From an uncultured Succinivibrio sp. (GTDB lineage Bacteria > Pseudomonadota > Gammaproteobacteria > Enterobacterales > Succinivibrionaceae), in contig CAKQDA010000003.1 of assembly GCA_934218695.1 (NCBI GenBank), positions 62,001 through 126,000 of the forward strand: a stretch of DNA of 64,000 nucleotides, read 5' to 3'. The notes below the pieces were generated by a model. That model worked only from the letters and a program-made list of their open reading frames with translations, searched no databases and was not told where the DNA came from. This document shows, one piece after another, positions 34,266-44,346 of the stretch (the stretch's first letter is position 1; each line of letters begins with the position of its first letter). Position numbers and translations under genes: made by a program.

Positions 34266-37200
34266 ATGGCTCGCTTTTTTATCAATCGTCCAATTTTTGC
34301 TTGGGTGATTGCGATCTGTATTATGCTTGCGGGTTTGTTTTCTGTAAGCACATTACCTGTTTCACAATATCCTACAATTGCACCTCCATCAGTATCCATT
34401 GATGCATCATATCCTGGTGCTGATGCTGCAACTGTTGAAAGATCTGTAACACAGATCATCGAACAGAACATGACCGGTCTGGATGGATACATGTATATGA
34501 GTTCAACTTCAGACTCATTTGGTAATGCAAGAATTGTAATCACCTTTGAACCAGGAACAAATGCTGATATTGCACAGGTTCAGGTTCAGAATAAGATGCA
34601 GCAAACACAATCTCAGTTACCTACCACAGTTCAGCAGAATGGTGTTGATGTATCAAAGTCTACAGATGCTTTCCTTTTAGTTGCCTCTTTGGTAACAAAA
34701 GATGATAAACATACTTCTGACGACTTATCTGACTACATTGAGTCTAACTTAAAAGAACCTTTAGCCCGTGTTAAAGGCGTAGGCTCTTTACAGGTATTCG
34801 GCGCAAAGTACGCAATGCGTGTTTGGGTTGATCCAAAAAAACTAGCAAACTACGCGCTATCTGCAGGTGAAGTCTTAGCTGCAATACAGGCTCAAAACGC
34901 TCAGGTAACTTATGGTTCTCTTGGTGGAATGCCTGCCGTTCCTGGTCAGATGTACGCATACACAATCACAGGTCAGAAACGTCTTGAAAATGTGGAGCAG
35001 TTTCAGAATATTCTGTTAAGAGTTAACCAGGATGGTACAAAAGTCTACTTAAAGGATATTGGTACTGTTGAATTGGGAGCAGAGTACTACAATGCTCACG
35101 CAAATTATAACGGAAGAGCTTGTTCAGGCTTAGCTGTGAGACTTTCATCTGGAGCAAACGCTCTGGATACTGCAAAGAGAGTTAAAGCAGAAATTGACAA
35201 GTTAAAGCCTTATTTCCCTGAGTGGGTTGAAACAACCTACCCTTATGACACAACTGAATTTATTCAGGTTTCTATCAACGAAGTTTTCCACACTCTGATA
35301 GAAGCTATTATTCTAGTTGTATTCATCATGTATCTGTTCCTGCAGAACTTTAGAGCAACACTGATACCATCTATTACAGTTCCTGTTGTTCTATTAGGTA
35401 CCTTTGCAATTATGCAAGTATGTGGATTCTCTATCAATACACTGACCATGTTCGGCTTAGTTCTGGCAATTGGTCTGCTTGTTGACGACGCTATCGTTGT
35501 TGTAGAGAACGTGGAACGTATTCTTCACGAAGAACCAAACCTGACACCAAAGCAGGCTACAATAAAATCTATGGATGAAATCACAGGTGCTCTTATCGGT
35601 ATTGCTTTGGTTCTGTCCGCAGTATTCATTCCAATGGCTTTCTTTGGAGGTTCAACTGGTATTATTTACAGACAGTTCTCAATTACTATCGTTTCTGCCA
35701 TGGTACTGTCTGTAGCGATTGCGATTATTCTTACACCTGCACTTTGTGCAACCATACTTTTACCTCCAAATGCAAAAGAAGATAAGAAAAAGTCATGGTT
35801 CAGCGTTTTAAATAGCCGTTTTGACAGACTCTATTCTCCTGTCAGAAAGCTATTAACTCTCTGGAATAGATTCTTTGCCTATATTTCAGAAAAGTATCAG
35901 GAAAAAGTAAAAGTAATCGTAAAGAGAATTGGTCGCTATCTTGTTTACTATGTTGCAATCTGTGTTGCTTTAGTATTCTGCTTTACAAGAATTCCTACAG
36001 CATTCTTGCCAAGTGAAGATCAGGGTGTGTTGATGACCATGGTTTCACTACCTGCTGGTTCTACCCTTGAAAAAACTGACGGAGTTCTAAAACAGGTAAG
36101 ACAGTACTTTGAAACAGCCGAAAAGAACGACGTCTACAGCATTATGACTGTATCTGGTTTCTCATTTGCAGGACAAGGTCAGAATGCCGGTATGGGGTTC
36201 ATCAAATTAAAGGACTGGTCTGAAAGAACAAATGCAGAACAGCATGCTGATGCAATATCCAATCGAGCATACATGCCTCTGTTAGGAGGTATCAGAGACG
36301 GTTTGGCATTTGCTTTTAACATTCCTGCAATTCCTGAACTTGGCACAGCTAACGGTTTTGATTTGTACCTTGTAGATCAGGGCTCTAATGGTCATGATGA
36401 ACTCATGAAGGTACGCAATCAGTACATTTACGCAGCATCTCAGTCACCACTGTTAACACAGGTTCGCGCTAACGGTATGGATGACACTCCTCAGTTAAAG
36501 ATCAAAATTGACTATGAAAAAGCAATGTCTTTAGGTCTTTCACCATCTGACATCAACAATACGTTCTCTGTTGCATGGGGTTCAGCTTACATTGACAACT
36601 TCATGGATAGGAACCGTGTTAAAAAAGTGTACGTTCAGGGTATGGCAAAAGATCGTATGACCGAAAACGATCTGAAAAAGTGGTACGTCAAGAGTAACAC
36701 TGGTAAAATGGTTCCTTTCAGTGCCTTTGTAACCACAGAGTGGAGCTATGGTTCACCTCGACTAGAACGTTTCAACGGTCTAAGTGCTGTTGAAATTCAG
36801 GGTTCAGCAGCTCCAGGTATATCTTCAGGTCAGGCAATGAATGAGATGCAGAGAATTGCCGACGAAGTATTACCTCCTGGCTATGGCATCTCATGGTATG
36901 GTGTTTCATATCAGGAGCAGCTTGCCGGTTCTCAAGGTCCAATGCTGTATCTGGTTTCTTTGCTAGTTGTGTTCTTATCACTTGCTGCTCTGTATGAGAG
37001 CTGGTCAATTCCTTTTGCCGTAATGCTAGTTGTACCATTAGGAATTATTGGTGCTATTTTAGCAGCTATGATTACACAGTATGTTCCTGTAAAGACTGTT
37101 CTTTCAAATGACGTATACTTCCAGGTTGGTCTGTTAACCACTGTAGGTTTAGCAGCAAAGAATGCGATCCTTATTGTTGAGTTCGCAAAGGATCTATACG

Positions 37201-37517
37201 ATAGAGGAGAAAGATTAACAGAAGCCGTTATACATGCATCTAAGATCCGTTTCCGTCCTATTTTAATGACTTCAATGGCATTTATTTTAGGTGTTACACC
37301 TCTGGCACTGAGTTCTGGTGCTGGTGCAGCAGGCCGAAATGAAATTGGTTTCTGCGTTATCGGTGGTATGTTAACCGCAACTGTACTGGCAATTTTCTAT
37401 GTTCCTGTATTCTTCGTTTTAGTAATGAGATACTTTACAAAATATGTGCCTGCAGAAGAAAAAATGAAAAAATCAGAAGAGCATGATAAAGAACTGAATG
37501 AACAGTTGAAGATTTAA
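34266..37517 (+). CDS. acrB: RND multidrug efflux transporter, AcrB-like
   Basis: AcrB is the proton-driven pump that expels drugs, dyes and detergents. The 1083-residue protein starts MARFFINRPIFAWVIAICIM and has 12 membrane helices and two large periplasmic loops. The proton-relay aspartates are conserved at 407 and 408 in GLLVDDAIVVVENV, at the same positions as in E. coli. The C-terminal half has LTTVGLAAKNAILIVEFAKDL near residue 965. It exceeds E. coli AcrB (1049), mainly through a longer loop around residues 500-545 and a charged C-terminal tail. It is the last gene of the acrAB unit and is followed by a strong terminator. Confidence 0.96.
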   Translation: MARFFINRPIFAWVIAICIMLAGLFSVSTLPVSQYPTIAPPSVSIDASYPGADAATVERSVTQIIEQNMTGLDGYMYMSSTSDSFGNARIVITFEPGTNADIAQVQVQNKMQQTQSQLPTTVQQNGVDVSKSTDAFLLVASLVTKDDKHTSDDLSDYIESNLKEPLARVKGVGSLQVFGAKYAMRVWVDPKKLANYALSAGEVLAAIQAQNAQVTYGSLGGMPAVPGQMYAYTITGQKRLENVEQFQNILLRVNQDGTKVYLKDIGTVELGAEYYNAHANYNGRACSGLAVRLSSGANALDTAKRVKAEIDKLKPYFPEWVETTYPYDTTEFIQVSINEVFHTLIEAIILVVFIMYLFLQNFRATLIPSITVPVVLLGTFAIMQVCGFSINTLTMFGLVLAIGLLVDDAIVVVENVERILHEEPNLTPKQATIKSMDEITGALIGIALVLSAVFIPMAFFGGSTGIIYRQFSITIVSAMVLSVAIAIILTPALCATILLPPNAKEDKKKSWFSVLNSRFDRLYSPVRKLLTLWNRFFAYISEKYQEKVKVIVKRIGRYLVYYVAICVALVFCFTRIPTAFLPSEDQGVLMTMVSLPAGSTLEKTDGVLKQVRQYFETAEKNDVYSIMTVSGFSFAGQGQNAGMGFIKLKDWSERTNAEQHADAISNRAYMPLLGGIRDGLAFAFNIPAIPELGTANGFDLYLVDQGSNGHDELMKVRNQYIYAASQSPLLTQVRANGMDDTPQLKIKIDYEKAMSLGLSPSDINNTFSVAWGSAYIDNFMDRNRVKKVYVQGMAKDRMTENDLKKWYVKSNTGKMVPFSAFVTTEWSYGSPRLERFNGLSAVEIQGSAAPGISSGQAMNEMQRIADEVLPPGYGISWYGVSYQEQLAGSQGPMLYLVSLLVVFLSLAALYESWSIPFAVMLVVPLGIIGAILAAMITQYVPVKTVLSNDVYFQVGLLTTVGLAAKNAILIVEFAKDLYDRGERLTEAVIHASKIRFRPILMTSMAFILGVTPLALSSGAGAAGRNEIGFCVIGGMLTATVLAIFYVPVFFVLVMRYFTKYVPAEEKMKKSEEHDKELNEQLKI

Positions 37518-37534
37518 TCTAAAACTGTTTCTAC

Positions 37535-37568
37535 AAAAAAGGTAATCCTCTCGGATTACCTTTTTTTT
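37535..37568 (+). terminator. Intrinsic terminator of acrAB
   Basis: GGTAATCC-tctc-GGATTACC (37541-37560) is flanked by A6 upstream and eight T downstream, a textbook terminator that could also act on the minus strand. Confidence 0.93.
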
Positions 37569-37606
37569 ATGACAATCAAATGTGTTGTCACACCATATTG
37601 CCAATA

Positions 37607-38749
37607 CTAATTAAGAGCATTCACCAAACTTTCATTTACATCATTTAAAAAAGGACTTGTTGCAAAAGGTCCGTTCTGCAAACAAGATCTTAATAAGTTT
37701 TCATCGTTTTTATCTTCACTCTTTGTAAAAACCTCAGGCAGTAAAATTCCTAATTGCTGAACATACAGAGAGTTCCGTAAATCACAATTCTTTAGTATGT
37801 TTCTGGTTCTTTTTATTGCAATAGCCAGTTCAAAAGCGTCATGCCTGTTTATTGCAAATTGACGATCATTCATATTTTCAAGTGCAAATTTCTTTTTAAA
37901 AGATAAAAAGTAATATTTTCTTCCAAATAAAGGGAGGGAATTTAATGCGATCTGGTTTATCAGACTTGATGACATCAGAGCTTCAGCCCATAAGCTGTCC
38001 ATTAAAAGAATGTAACTGTCAGAGGTAGTATCAAAAACCTGATAGTGTTCCCTTAAAATAAGAGGACCAGTTACAAGTGAATTCTTTTTACCCAACATCA
38101 AAAAGTCATCAGCAATTTCACCAGATTGTAAAAGAGGAGAAGTCATTACATCTTCAAATGATTTGTTTTTTAGAATGTTTTTCACATAACCAAAAGACAA
38201 TGAATCATTTAAACCATCAGGTGCAGTTAAATCTTCAGTATCGGTAGCACTTCTTAATGCATTACTGAATAAAGCTCTGTCTGAGACCTTACCTATTAAA
38301 GAGTAAGTTGGTAAAATCACTGAACGAAACTCATAATAAATACCATCACGCAAATTGATGTCCAGATCATGAGATCTTGTATTTGAAAAGGCACTGAACA
38401 AAGACAAAGCGTAGCGTTTTGATTTATTAACTCTTACGTTGGTTAATCTGCAAAATCTGTGTGACGTTGGGCTAAACAGTAAGTAAATTTCATTATTGTT
38501 TATTATTTCTTTCTGAAACACATTTTCTTCTAAAAGAGATGATTTTACCCAATTGTCATGAAGTTTTTTATCGACTGCAAGAATGTAATAATTTCCATCT
38601 TCACTTAAATACAGTTCCCAACAGTCAGATTCATCCTCTTTATCACCGATAGTTATTCCACAAGGTAAGGTAAAACCATTTTCAAAAATCGAAATGTTTT
38701 CTTCATCACTTAAAAGAAACTTACTCTCATCAACTATAAAGTCCACCAT
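37607..38749 (-). CDS. Protein of unknown function, 380 residues
   Basis: I do not recognise this protein or any domain in it. It starts MVDFIVDESKFLLSDEENIS and has no signal peptide or clear membrane segment, so it is probably cytoplasmic. The N-terminal third looks strand-rich (SDCWELYLSEDGNYYILAVD, about residues 41-60). A middle region contains LFGRKYYFLSFKKKFA, and the C-terminal part is more helical (HDAFELAIAIKRTRNILKN). It is convergent with acrB and divergent from flavodoxin with about 170 bases between. Codon use looks like its neighbours. It may be a lineage-specific family. Confidence 0.7.
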   Translation of the reverse strand: MVDFIVDESKFLLSDEENISIFENGFTLPCGITIGDKEDESDCWELYLSEDGNYYILAVDKKLHDNWVKSSLLEENVFQKEIINNNEIYLLFSPTSHRFCRLTNVRVNKSKRYALSLFSAFSNTRSHDLDINLRDGIYYEFRSVILPTYSLIGKVSDRALFSNALRSATDTEDLTAPDGLNDSLSFGYVKNILKNKSFEDVMTSPLLQSGEIADDFLMLGKKNSLVTGPLILREHYQVFDTTSDSYILLMDSLWAEALMSSSLINQIALNSLPLFGRKYYFLSFKKKFALENMNDRQFAINRHDAFELAIAIKRTRNILKNCDLRNSLYVQQLGILLPEVFTKSEDKNDENLLRSCLQNGPFATSPFLNDVNESLVNALN

Positions 38750-38921
38750 AAAACTGCCTGCTTTTGTTATACAAATTTATATCTATGTGTATATTTTCCT
38801 ATATTTGGATCTTGTATCAAAGAAAATTAAATAAAGATGATAAAGGTTAGCAACTAGTCAATGTACGTTATAAATTACAAATATAATATGCGCAGTTATT
38901 CGTGATAGGGTTAATTAGAAA

Positions 38922-39431
38922 ATGAAAGACGTCGCTTTATTTTATGGCACATATACTGGTGTTACTGGAACTGTAGCACAAAAAATTGTAAATGAGCTTG
39001 GCGCTGACAAAGTTGATTTATATAACATCTGCAAAGACGGCGACAAGATGGAAAACTATAAGAAACTTATCATAGGGACTTCAACCTGGAGTATAGGTGA
39101 GCTTCAGGAAGATTGGGATGCTTTCATGCCAAAACTGCAGAAGATGGATTTTACAGGAAAAACAGTAGCTCTCTTTGGAACAGGAGATCAGGTTGGCTAC
39201 CCTGACACATTCCTGGACGGAATGGGTATGCTTTATGAAACTTTCCAGTACCGTGGAGCAAAGTTTATAGGATTCTGGCCTACTCAGGGCTACGATTTTA
39301 CAAGTCCTCTCCCCCTTTTAGATCATGATCATTTTGTAGGTCTTGCAATTGATGAAGACAATCAGTCTGAACTCACAGATGAGAGGATCAAGGAATGGTG
39401 CAAAATGATTAAGCCTGAACTTGGGCTTTAA
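38922..39431 (+). CDS. Flavodoxin (long-chain type)
   Basis: Flavodoxins are FMN-containing low-potential electron carriers for reductive enzymes. The 169-residue protein has the phosphate-binding loop YGTYTGVTGTVA near residues 8-19, where the usual asparagine (GxTGNT) is valine. The STWSIGELQEDWDAF segment gives the FMN-stacking tryptophan (about residue 55), and FGTGDQVGYPDTFLDG is near residue 85. The length and the loop inserted around YRGAKFIGFWPTQGY mark it as a long-chain flavodoxin like FldA. It is alone, with its own terminator. Which partner it serves is unknown. Confidence 0.9.
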   Translation: MKDVALFYGTYTGVTGTVAQKIVNELGADKVDLYNICKDGDKMENYKKLIIGTSTWSIGELQEDWDAFMPKLQKMDFTGKTVALFGTGDQVGYPDTFLDGMGMLYETFQYRGAKFIGFWPTQGYDFTSPLPLLDHDHFVGLAIDEDNQSELTDERIKEWCKMIKPELGL

Positions 39432-39468
39432 CACAGAAGATTTACTTTTATTGACGCTGTGGTGCAAG

Positions 39469-39496
39469 AAGGAATGTTTTAGAACATTCCTTTTTT
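39469..39496 (+). terminator. Intrinsic terminator of flavodoxin gene
   Basis: AAGGAATGTT-ttag-AACATTCCTT (39469-39492) is a perfect 10-bp stem ending in six T. Confidence 0.92.
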
Positions 39497-39544
39497 GTTT
39501 AATATTCTACACATTTAGTGCATAAAACACACTGTTTATGCGTC

Positions 39545-39574
39545 TTTTTAAATATCGAGTTTTCTTGATATAAT
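39545..39574 (+). promoter_or_regulatory. Putative promoter of the NSS symporter gene
   Basis: TTTTTA and TATAAT (39569-39574) are 18 bases apart. A small hairpin GATCTT-ataaaac-AAGATC (39595-39613) lies in the resulting leader, just before the ribosome site AGGAA. Confidence 0.45.
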
Positions 39575-39635
39575 ATTGCGCACAGAATGAGAGCGATCTT
39601 ATAAAACAAGATCAGTATAAATTTTAGGAAATTCT

Positions 39636-41030
39636 ATGAATAGTAATAATAGAATAGGTTTTGCCTCAAAAATTGGAGGTCTGCTGGCTGCAGCTGGTTC
39701 AGCCGTAGGTTTAGGCAATATTTGGAGATTTCCAACTCAGGCCGGTGAAGAAGGTGGAGCAGCTTTCTTACTGGTATACGTGGCAATCATTTTTATTTTT
39801 GGTATACCTCTTTTAATTTCAGAATTTGCAATTGGTCGTCATGCCAGAGCAAACGTCGGAAATGCATACAGTGTTTTAGCACCAAATGCTCACTGGAAAT
39901 TCATTGGTGTCGCTTCAGTTTTGGTTGCATTCACTATCTTCTGCTACTACAACGTAGTTGTAGGTTGGGTTGTTTACTACGTCTGGGATGCAATTTCTGG
40001 AAATTTCGTATGCCTCGGTCAGATTGTTAATACTGATGGATCAAATGAATTTGCTAATCACTTTGGCGCTTTTGTTTCAAATCCTTGGAAACCTATTGTA
40101 TGCTTAGCCATTGTCATAGGTATCATGCATTATGTTATCGTGTCTGGCGTCCAGAAAGGAATTGAGAGATCTTCAAAGCTTTTAGTACCAGCATTATTCA
40201 TTATCATGATCATGCTTGTAGTTTTTGCAGCTACCATGCCTGGTGCTGCAGAAGGCTATAAATTCCTCTTCAACCCTGATTTCAGTGCAATTACTCCTGA
40301 TGTGTGTTTATCTGCTTTAGGACAATGTTTCTACTCATTCTCTTTAGGAATGGGACTTGTTACCTACGCATCATATTTCAGAAGAGATGTAAACTTAAAC
40401 AGGACAGCTTTATCTGTAGGTTTAATTGACACTTTTGTTGCCATCATGGCAGGCATGATCATCTTCCCTGCAGTTTTCTCTGTTCAGGGGATGGAACCTT
40501 CAGCAGGAGCTGGTTTGGTATTCATTTCATTACCAAACGTGTTCAATTCAGCATTGCAGTCACTTCCTTTCTTCGGATGGCTCATTCCAACAGCTTTCTA
40601 CGTAATTCTGTTTATGGCAGCAATTACTTCATGTATCTTCTTACATGAAGTTTCAACCGCTTTTATTGCTGAAAGAGCAAATCTGTCAAGACACAAGGCG
40701 GCAACTATTGTCTCAATTTCAGCTTTTGTAATCGGATGCGGAGCTTCATTATCCATGGGACCATGGTCAGATCCAATCTTCTTTGGAATGAACTTCTTTG
40801 ATTTCCTAGACTATGTAACAGCAAAACTTATATTACCTTTAACCGGAATGGGCGCAGCTCTGTTCGTCGGTTGGAAGATGACCACAAGACAGTTATGGTC
40901 AGAGTTAACATCTTACGGAAAGGTTAAGTTTGCATGGATTATACCTTTCAAGATCCTTGTAAGATACATCATCCCTGTTTTAATTCTGCTGATTATGATC
41001 ACACAGTTATTTGGTATCAAATTCGGATAA
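39636..41030 (+). CDS. Sodium-dependent transporter, NSS/SNF family
   Basis: Members of this LeuT-fold family take up amino acids or related solutes with sodium. The 464-residue protein has about 11-12 membrane helices and the family signature GLGNIWRFP at residues 25-33, within the unwound first helix that binds substrate and sodium. YYNVVVGWVVYYVWD is in helix 3, and FYSFSLGMGLVTYASYF is the central unwound helix 6. No dedicated small subunit with a membrane helix (as in MetP-MetS) was seen downstream. Substrate cannot be told from sequence. It is transcribed alone with a strong terminator. Confidence 0.9.
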   Translation: MNSNNRIGFASKIGGLLAAAGSAVGLGNIWRFPTQAGEEGGAAFLLVYVAIIFIFGIPLLISEFAIGRHARANVGNAYSVLAPNAHWKFIGVASVLVAFTIFCYYNVVVGWVVYYVWDAISGNFVCLGQIVNTDGSNEFANHFGAFVSNPWKPIVCLAIVIGIMHYVIVSGVQKGIERSSKLLVPALFIIMIMLVVFAATMPGAAEGYKFLFNPDFSAITPDVCLSALGQCFYSFSLGMGLVTYASYFRRDVNLNRTALSVGLIDTFVAIMAGMIIFPAVFSVQGMEPSAGAGLVFISLPNVFNSALQSLPFFGWLIPTAFYVILFMAAITSCIFLHEVSTAFIAERANLSRHKAATIVSISAFVIGCGASLSMGPWSDPIFFGMNFFDFLDYVTAKLILPLTGMGAALFVGWKMTTRQLWSELTSYGKVKFAWIIPFKILVRYIIPVLILLIMITQLFGIKFG

Positions 41031-41061
41031 TCAGTAAAACATAAAACAGTTTCAATTCATT

Positions 41062-41100
41062 AAGGCCTCACAAGACGCTCTTGTTGAGGTCTTATTTTTT
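41062..41100 (+). terminator. Intrinsic terminator of the NSS symporter gene
   Basis: AAGGCCTCA-CAAGA and TCTTG-t-TGAGGTCTT pair around a cgc loop with one bulge and one G-T pair, followed by TTATTTTTT. Confidence 0.88.
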
Positions 41101-41262
41101 CACTAATCATATCTCTTTATTGAATACTGGCATTGTAGCAATGTCTGCACTACACTATTCTGATTCTCCATTAGCACATGACTTTTCAGATTTCATGATT
41201 GCCGTTTATAGAAAATTTTTTCATCAGCATGATAGAGTCGTATGTGGTGATTGCCTTATGGC

Positions 41263-41291
41263 AAAATAAAGCGCTACATAAGTAGCGCTTT
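41263..41291 (-). terminator. Intrinsic terminator of phoA
   Basis: AAAGCGCTAC-ATAA-GTAGCGCTTT (41268-41291) is a perfect 10-bp stem; on the minus strand it continues TTTATTTTG. Confidence 0.85.
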
Positions 41292-41314
41292 GATATGCAA
41301 TTAGAATGACCTTT

Positions 41315-42739
41315 TTACTTCTTTAACTGTAAAACTTTGGTAATAGTCTTAAATAAATCAGTCTGATCAGTTAACCCCATGATGTTCAGAGCTCCAGGAC
41401 CGTATGCTGCAACTCTTAACTGTGAACCTGTATGACCCGCATCATTAACATCTTCAGAATTACCATATGAAATGGTCATTGGGGCTCCATCAGCTGTAAT
41501 AACAGCCTGAGTATAACCAGGAGCCTTTGCATTTGGATAAACAATCTGAGTTGCGTGAGAATGATCTGCAGTTACGATAACCAGGGTGTTGCCATCTTTT
41601 TTGGCAAAGTCTAATGCAACCTGTACAGCCTCATCCAAGTCCATTGTTTCACCAAACTGACCACAAGGATTATTCTTGTGAGCCTGCTTATCGATTGAAG
41701 CACCTTCAACCTGCAGGAAGAAACCGTTCTTATTAGTCTTTAACAGATCAATTGTCTTCTTGGTCATATCAGCTAACTTAGGAATTGAAGCTGTACGCTC
41801 CTTGTTAACTTCGCACTTAACAGCAGGTCTGTCCAGGTTACCATGGAAAGAAGCCTGTGGACCTTTTAATCTTACAGGCATATTACCTGGTGCAAATAAA
41901 CCTAAAACAGGTTTTTTCTGGTCAGCATTTGAAACTGACTGTAACTCATCAGCATTTGTTACGATTGTGTAACCTTCTTCCTTAGCCTGTTCTAATAAAG
42001 TCTTACCTTTATATTTACCATAAGTTGCCTTCTCTTCGAAAGTGGTCATACCACCACCTAAAGTAACATCTGCTCTTGTCTTAATTATCTGCTCAGAAAT
42101 TGAGCCTAAGCCGCCATTTTCTAACAGATTTGAAGGGCACTTCTCTGCAGTTGCTTTAGGACCATAGCACTTTCTCTGAGTAACGTGAGCGATCTGAGCA
42201 GCAGGTGTGGCATCCTGTATTTCTGATGTAGTAATATCACCTGTTGCCAACCCCTTCTTTTTAGCTAATTCAATAATTGAAGTAACTGGCTTACCATCAA
42301 GATCAACGCCGATTGCGCCGTTGTATGACTTAGTGCCTGTTGACCAAGCTGTACCAGATGCTGCTGAATCAGTTACATAATCAGGAAGATGTGTTTCTTT
42401 ATTTAAAGAATAATGTGTGTACTGCCCTGAAAATGGCAGTGCATCAATTCCAGGAAAATAACCACCAGCACCGTGAGCATAATTACGGGCAGCAGTAATT
42501 TCACTATCGCCCATACCGTCACCGATTAAAAGAATAACATTCTTAGCGTGTTCTTTTTTGGCTAACTTAATCTGGCTCTCGTACATTGCATTCATATCAC
42601 CGTGAATACGAGAAGCGCCACCAGTAACTGTAATATTTCCTACGGCTTCTCTGTTATAAATATCTTCTGCTGCATTTGCATTACCAACAATAGCGGTTGC
42701 CAAAGCTAAACTTAAAACTGTAACAAATTTCCTATTCAT
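41315..42739 (-). CDS. phoA: Alkaline phosphatase
   Basis: PhoA is the periplasmic zinc/magnesium phosphatase that frees phosphate from organic esters. The 474-residue precursor is the E. coli length (471). A signal peptide (residues 1-23, ending NANA) precedes the metal site Asp74 in [10 protein letters not shown], nucleophile Ser125 in [12 protein letters not shown], and the C-terminal metal motifs [23 protein letters not shown] and DAGHTGSQL. All catalytic residues expected are seen. Four cysteines in the mature part suggest disulfides. No convincing Pho box was found upstream, so phosphate control is unproven. Confidence 0.95.
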   Translation of the reverse strand: MNRKFVTVLSLALATAIVGNANAAEDIYNREAVGNITVTGGASRIHGDMNAMYESQIKLAKKEHAKNVILLIGDGMGDSEITAARNYAHGAGGYFPGIDALPFSGQYTHYSLNKETHLPDYVTDSAASGTAWSTGTKSYNGAIGVDLDGKPVTSIIELAKKKGLATGDITTSEIQDATPAAQIAHVTQRKCYGPKATAEKCPSNLLENGGLGSISEQIIKTRADVTLGGGMTTFEEKATYGKYKGKTLLEQAKEEGYTIVTNADELQSVSNADQKKPVLGLFAPGNMPVRLKGPQASFHGNLDRPAVKCEVNKERTASIPKLADMTKKTIDLLKTNKNGFFLQVEGASIDKQAHKNNPCGQFGETMDLDEAVQVALDFAKKDGNTLVIVTADHSHATQIVYPNAKAPGYTQAVITADGAPMTISYGNSEDVNDAGHTGSQLRVAAYGPGALNIMGLTDQTDLFKTITKVLQLKK

Positions 42740-42850
42740 ATAAACCTCAATAATTCCAATTGATGAGGTAAATATATAAGTGGAATGTAAACAGCTTATT
42801 CGTATATTGTGATTTTTCTGTTAAATTTTCATTCGAATTGTAAAAAGATC

Positions 42851-42881
42851 AAAAAAGAGGATTATCCTCAGGACAATCCCC
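42851..42881 (-). terminator. Intrinsic terminator of the sugar-binding protein gene
   Basis: On the minus strand GGGGATTGTCC-tga-GGATAATCCTC is an 11-bp stem with two G-T pairs, followed by six T. Confidence 0.88.
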
Positions 42882-42913
42882 TTTCTTAAATTTCTTGTTA
42901 TCTTTTTTCTTGG

Positions 42914-44056
42914 CTATTTTCCAAAACGAGCTGCAGCATCTTCGATAGAGATCTTAGTTGCAGCCTCCTTTAAGCCTTCAAGAGATAAGTTGGACATGTC
43001 AACTAATTCCTGATCTGTAAATGGTAGCTGCTTTACGAAATATTTCTCGTACCCCTGATAATCCTCAGGTGATGCTACAAACAGATAAGGGAAAGTAATA
43101 TCTTCAAACTTACCTTCAAAGTCTTTGTAATTACCCTTAATGGCATTATATACAGTCATGAATGCAATCAGAGGATCACAGTAATGACCACCTGACTGAC
43201 CAGCCATAGAACCATTCTTTAATCTCTCGCCTAAATCAGGTAAAAAGTCGGTAGAAACAACTGCAATCTTGCCTGTTTTGCCAGCTCTTTCTACAGCAGC
43301 AATAGCACCCTGTAATGGATCTCCACCACCACCTGCTGGAATTAAAGCATCAAGTTTAGGATTTGCAGCCATTAATGCTTCAGCAGCTTTAGAACCACCT
43401 TCAGAAGATGTACCTGCATACTGAGGCTCAGTTAATTTTGCCTGGTCATCTGGGTGAGTCTTATTCCACTTCTCAACACCTGCTTTGTAACCTGCCCATC
43501 TGCCTAGCCATGTTGCATCGCCCTGCTCCCAACCGATTAAGCCGATGTTTCTGCAGCCTTTATCCAACAAAATGTTTACCAAGTGCTCACCATTATCAGG
43601 CTCATCCTCATGAACAGCGCCTATATAATAAGGAGATTTCTCTGCAAACTTGTAAATTGATGGACTTGCATCTTTTGAAATAATTCTGAAGAATTGAGTT
43701 AAATATACTTCATTGTCGTTTGCGGTCTTAATGGCAGATGTCATCTCTGTATCAGAAGAGTTACAAATAATAATACCCTGACAGCCGGCAGCAACAAGCT
43801 GCTCAACAGAAGCGGTAACTTTCTCTGATACGTGAGCCTGGTCAACGTACTGAACCTTTACTCCCAAAGCCTTAGCAGCCTCATCAAGAACTCTCTTACA
43901 ATCTGAGCCTAAAACATCAGTTGATGACCAAATTGACACACCAATTTTAATGTCACTATTTTCGATTGCAGATGCAGTATTTGCAAATGAAGCAATACCA
44001 GCAGCAACTGCTGTGCATGCAAATGCCTTAGCAAACTTCTTTAAAGTAAATTTCAT
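42914..44056 (-). CDS. Periplasmic sugar-binding protein of ABC transporter (ribose/galactose type)
   Basis: This is the solute-binding component of the transporter encoded divergently at 44770-48211. The frame is open from 44122, but ATG 44056 has an AAGGA ribosome site and starts a normal signal peptide (MKFTLKKFAKAFACTAVAAG, cleavage after about residue 30). The 380-residue precursor belongs to the type I periplasmic binding fold: KIGVSIWSSTDVLG, CQGIIICNSSD, GLIGWEQGDATWLGRWAGYKAG and AVVSTDFLPDLGE. Neighbouring araA suggests L-arabinose or a related pentose as ligand, but an unambiguous ligand signature was not identified. It has its own terminator. Confidence 0.88.
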   Translation of the reverse strand: MKFTLKKFAKAFACTAVAAGIASFANTASAIENSDIKIGVSIWSSTDVLGSDCKRVLDEAAKALGVKVQYVDQAHVSEKVTASVEQLVAAGCQGIIICNSSDTEMTSAIKTANDNEVYLTQFFRIISKDASPSIYKFAEKSPYYIGAVHEDEPDNGEHLVNILLDKGCRNIGLIGWEQGDATWLGRWAGYKAGVEKWNKTHPDDQAKLTEPQYAGTSSEGGSKAAEALMAANPKLDALIPAGGGGDPLQGAIAAVERAGKTGKIAVVSTDFLPDLGERLKNGSMAGQSGGHYCDPLIAFMTVYNAIKGNYKDFEGKFEDITFPYLFVASPEDYQGYEKYFVKQLPFTDQELVDMSNLSLEGLKEAATKISIEDAAARFGK

Positions 44057-44162
44057 AATCAATTCCTTATGTAATGTTAGGCAAGATGATTTTGTCTGAG
44101 ACTCGAGATTTCTGTATTGCATCTCTAAAACTCATACTATATATAATAGAGAATTTTTTAAC

Positions 44163-44174
44163 GCAAACGTATGC
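44163..44174. promoter_or_regulatory. LacI-family-type operator near the binding-protein gene
   Basis: GCAAACGTATGC, within CGCAAACGTATGCG, has the central CG and GCAAAC half-site of LacI/PurR-type operators with one mismatch. It lies about 107 bases upstream of the binding-protein ATG. Confidence 0.6.
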
Positions 44175-44332
44175 GGTGATCACAATTTTCACATTTTGAT
44201 TCAATATAAAATTTTCATTTTTAGTATTTTTGATGTAATTTCAAACTGTTATTATCTTCAAATTAAATTTCATTTGAAATATTTTTTAATTATTAAAAAT
44301 AATTCACAAAATTATTTTCACTATTCATATAA

Positions 44333-44346
44333 ATATTGATCAATAT
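44333..44346. promoter_or_regulatory. 14-bp perfect palindrome ATATTGATCAATAT
   Basis: A perfect palindrome between the two LacI-type sites, in AT-rich DNA. It could be a regulator site, but AT-rich sequence makes such palindromes less telling. Confidence 0.25.

Noticed and set aside
41081..41269. Open frame of 62 codons after the NSS symporter
   Set aside because: It begins inside the symporter terminator at a TTG, has no ribosome site and no family features. A shorter ATG-started version (41141) resembles nothing I know and is not hydrophobic, unlike transporter small subunits.
42740..42850. Pho box upstream of phoA
   Set aside because: Only CTGTTTACAT-like half matches are present; the two direct repeats of a Pho box are not.
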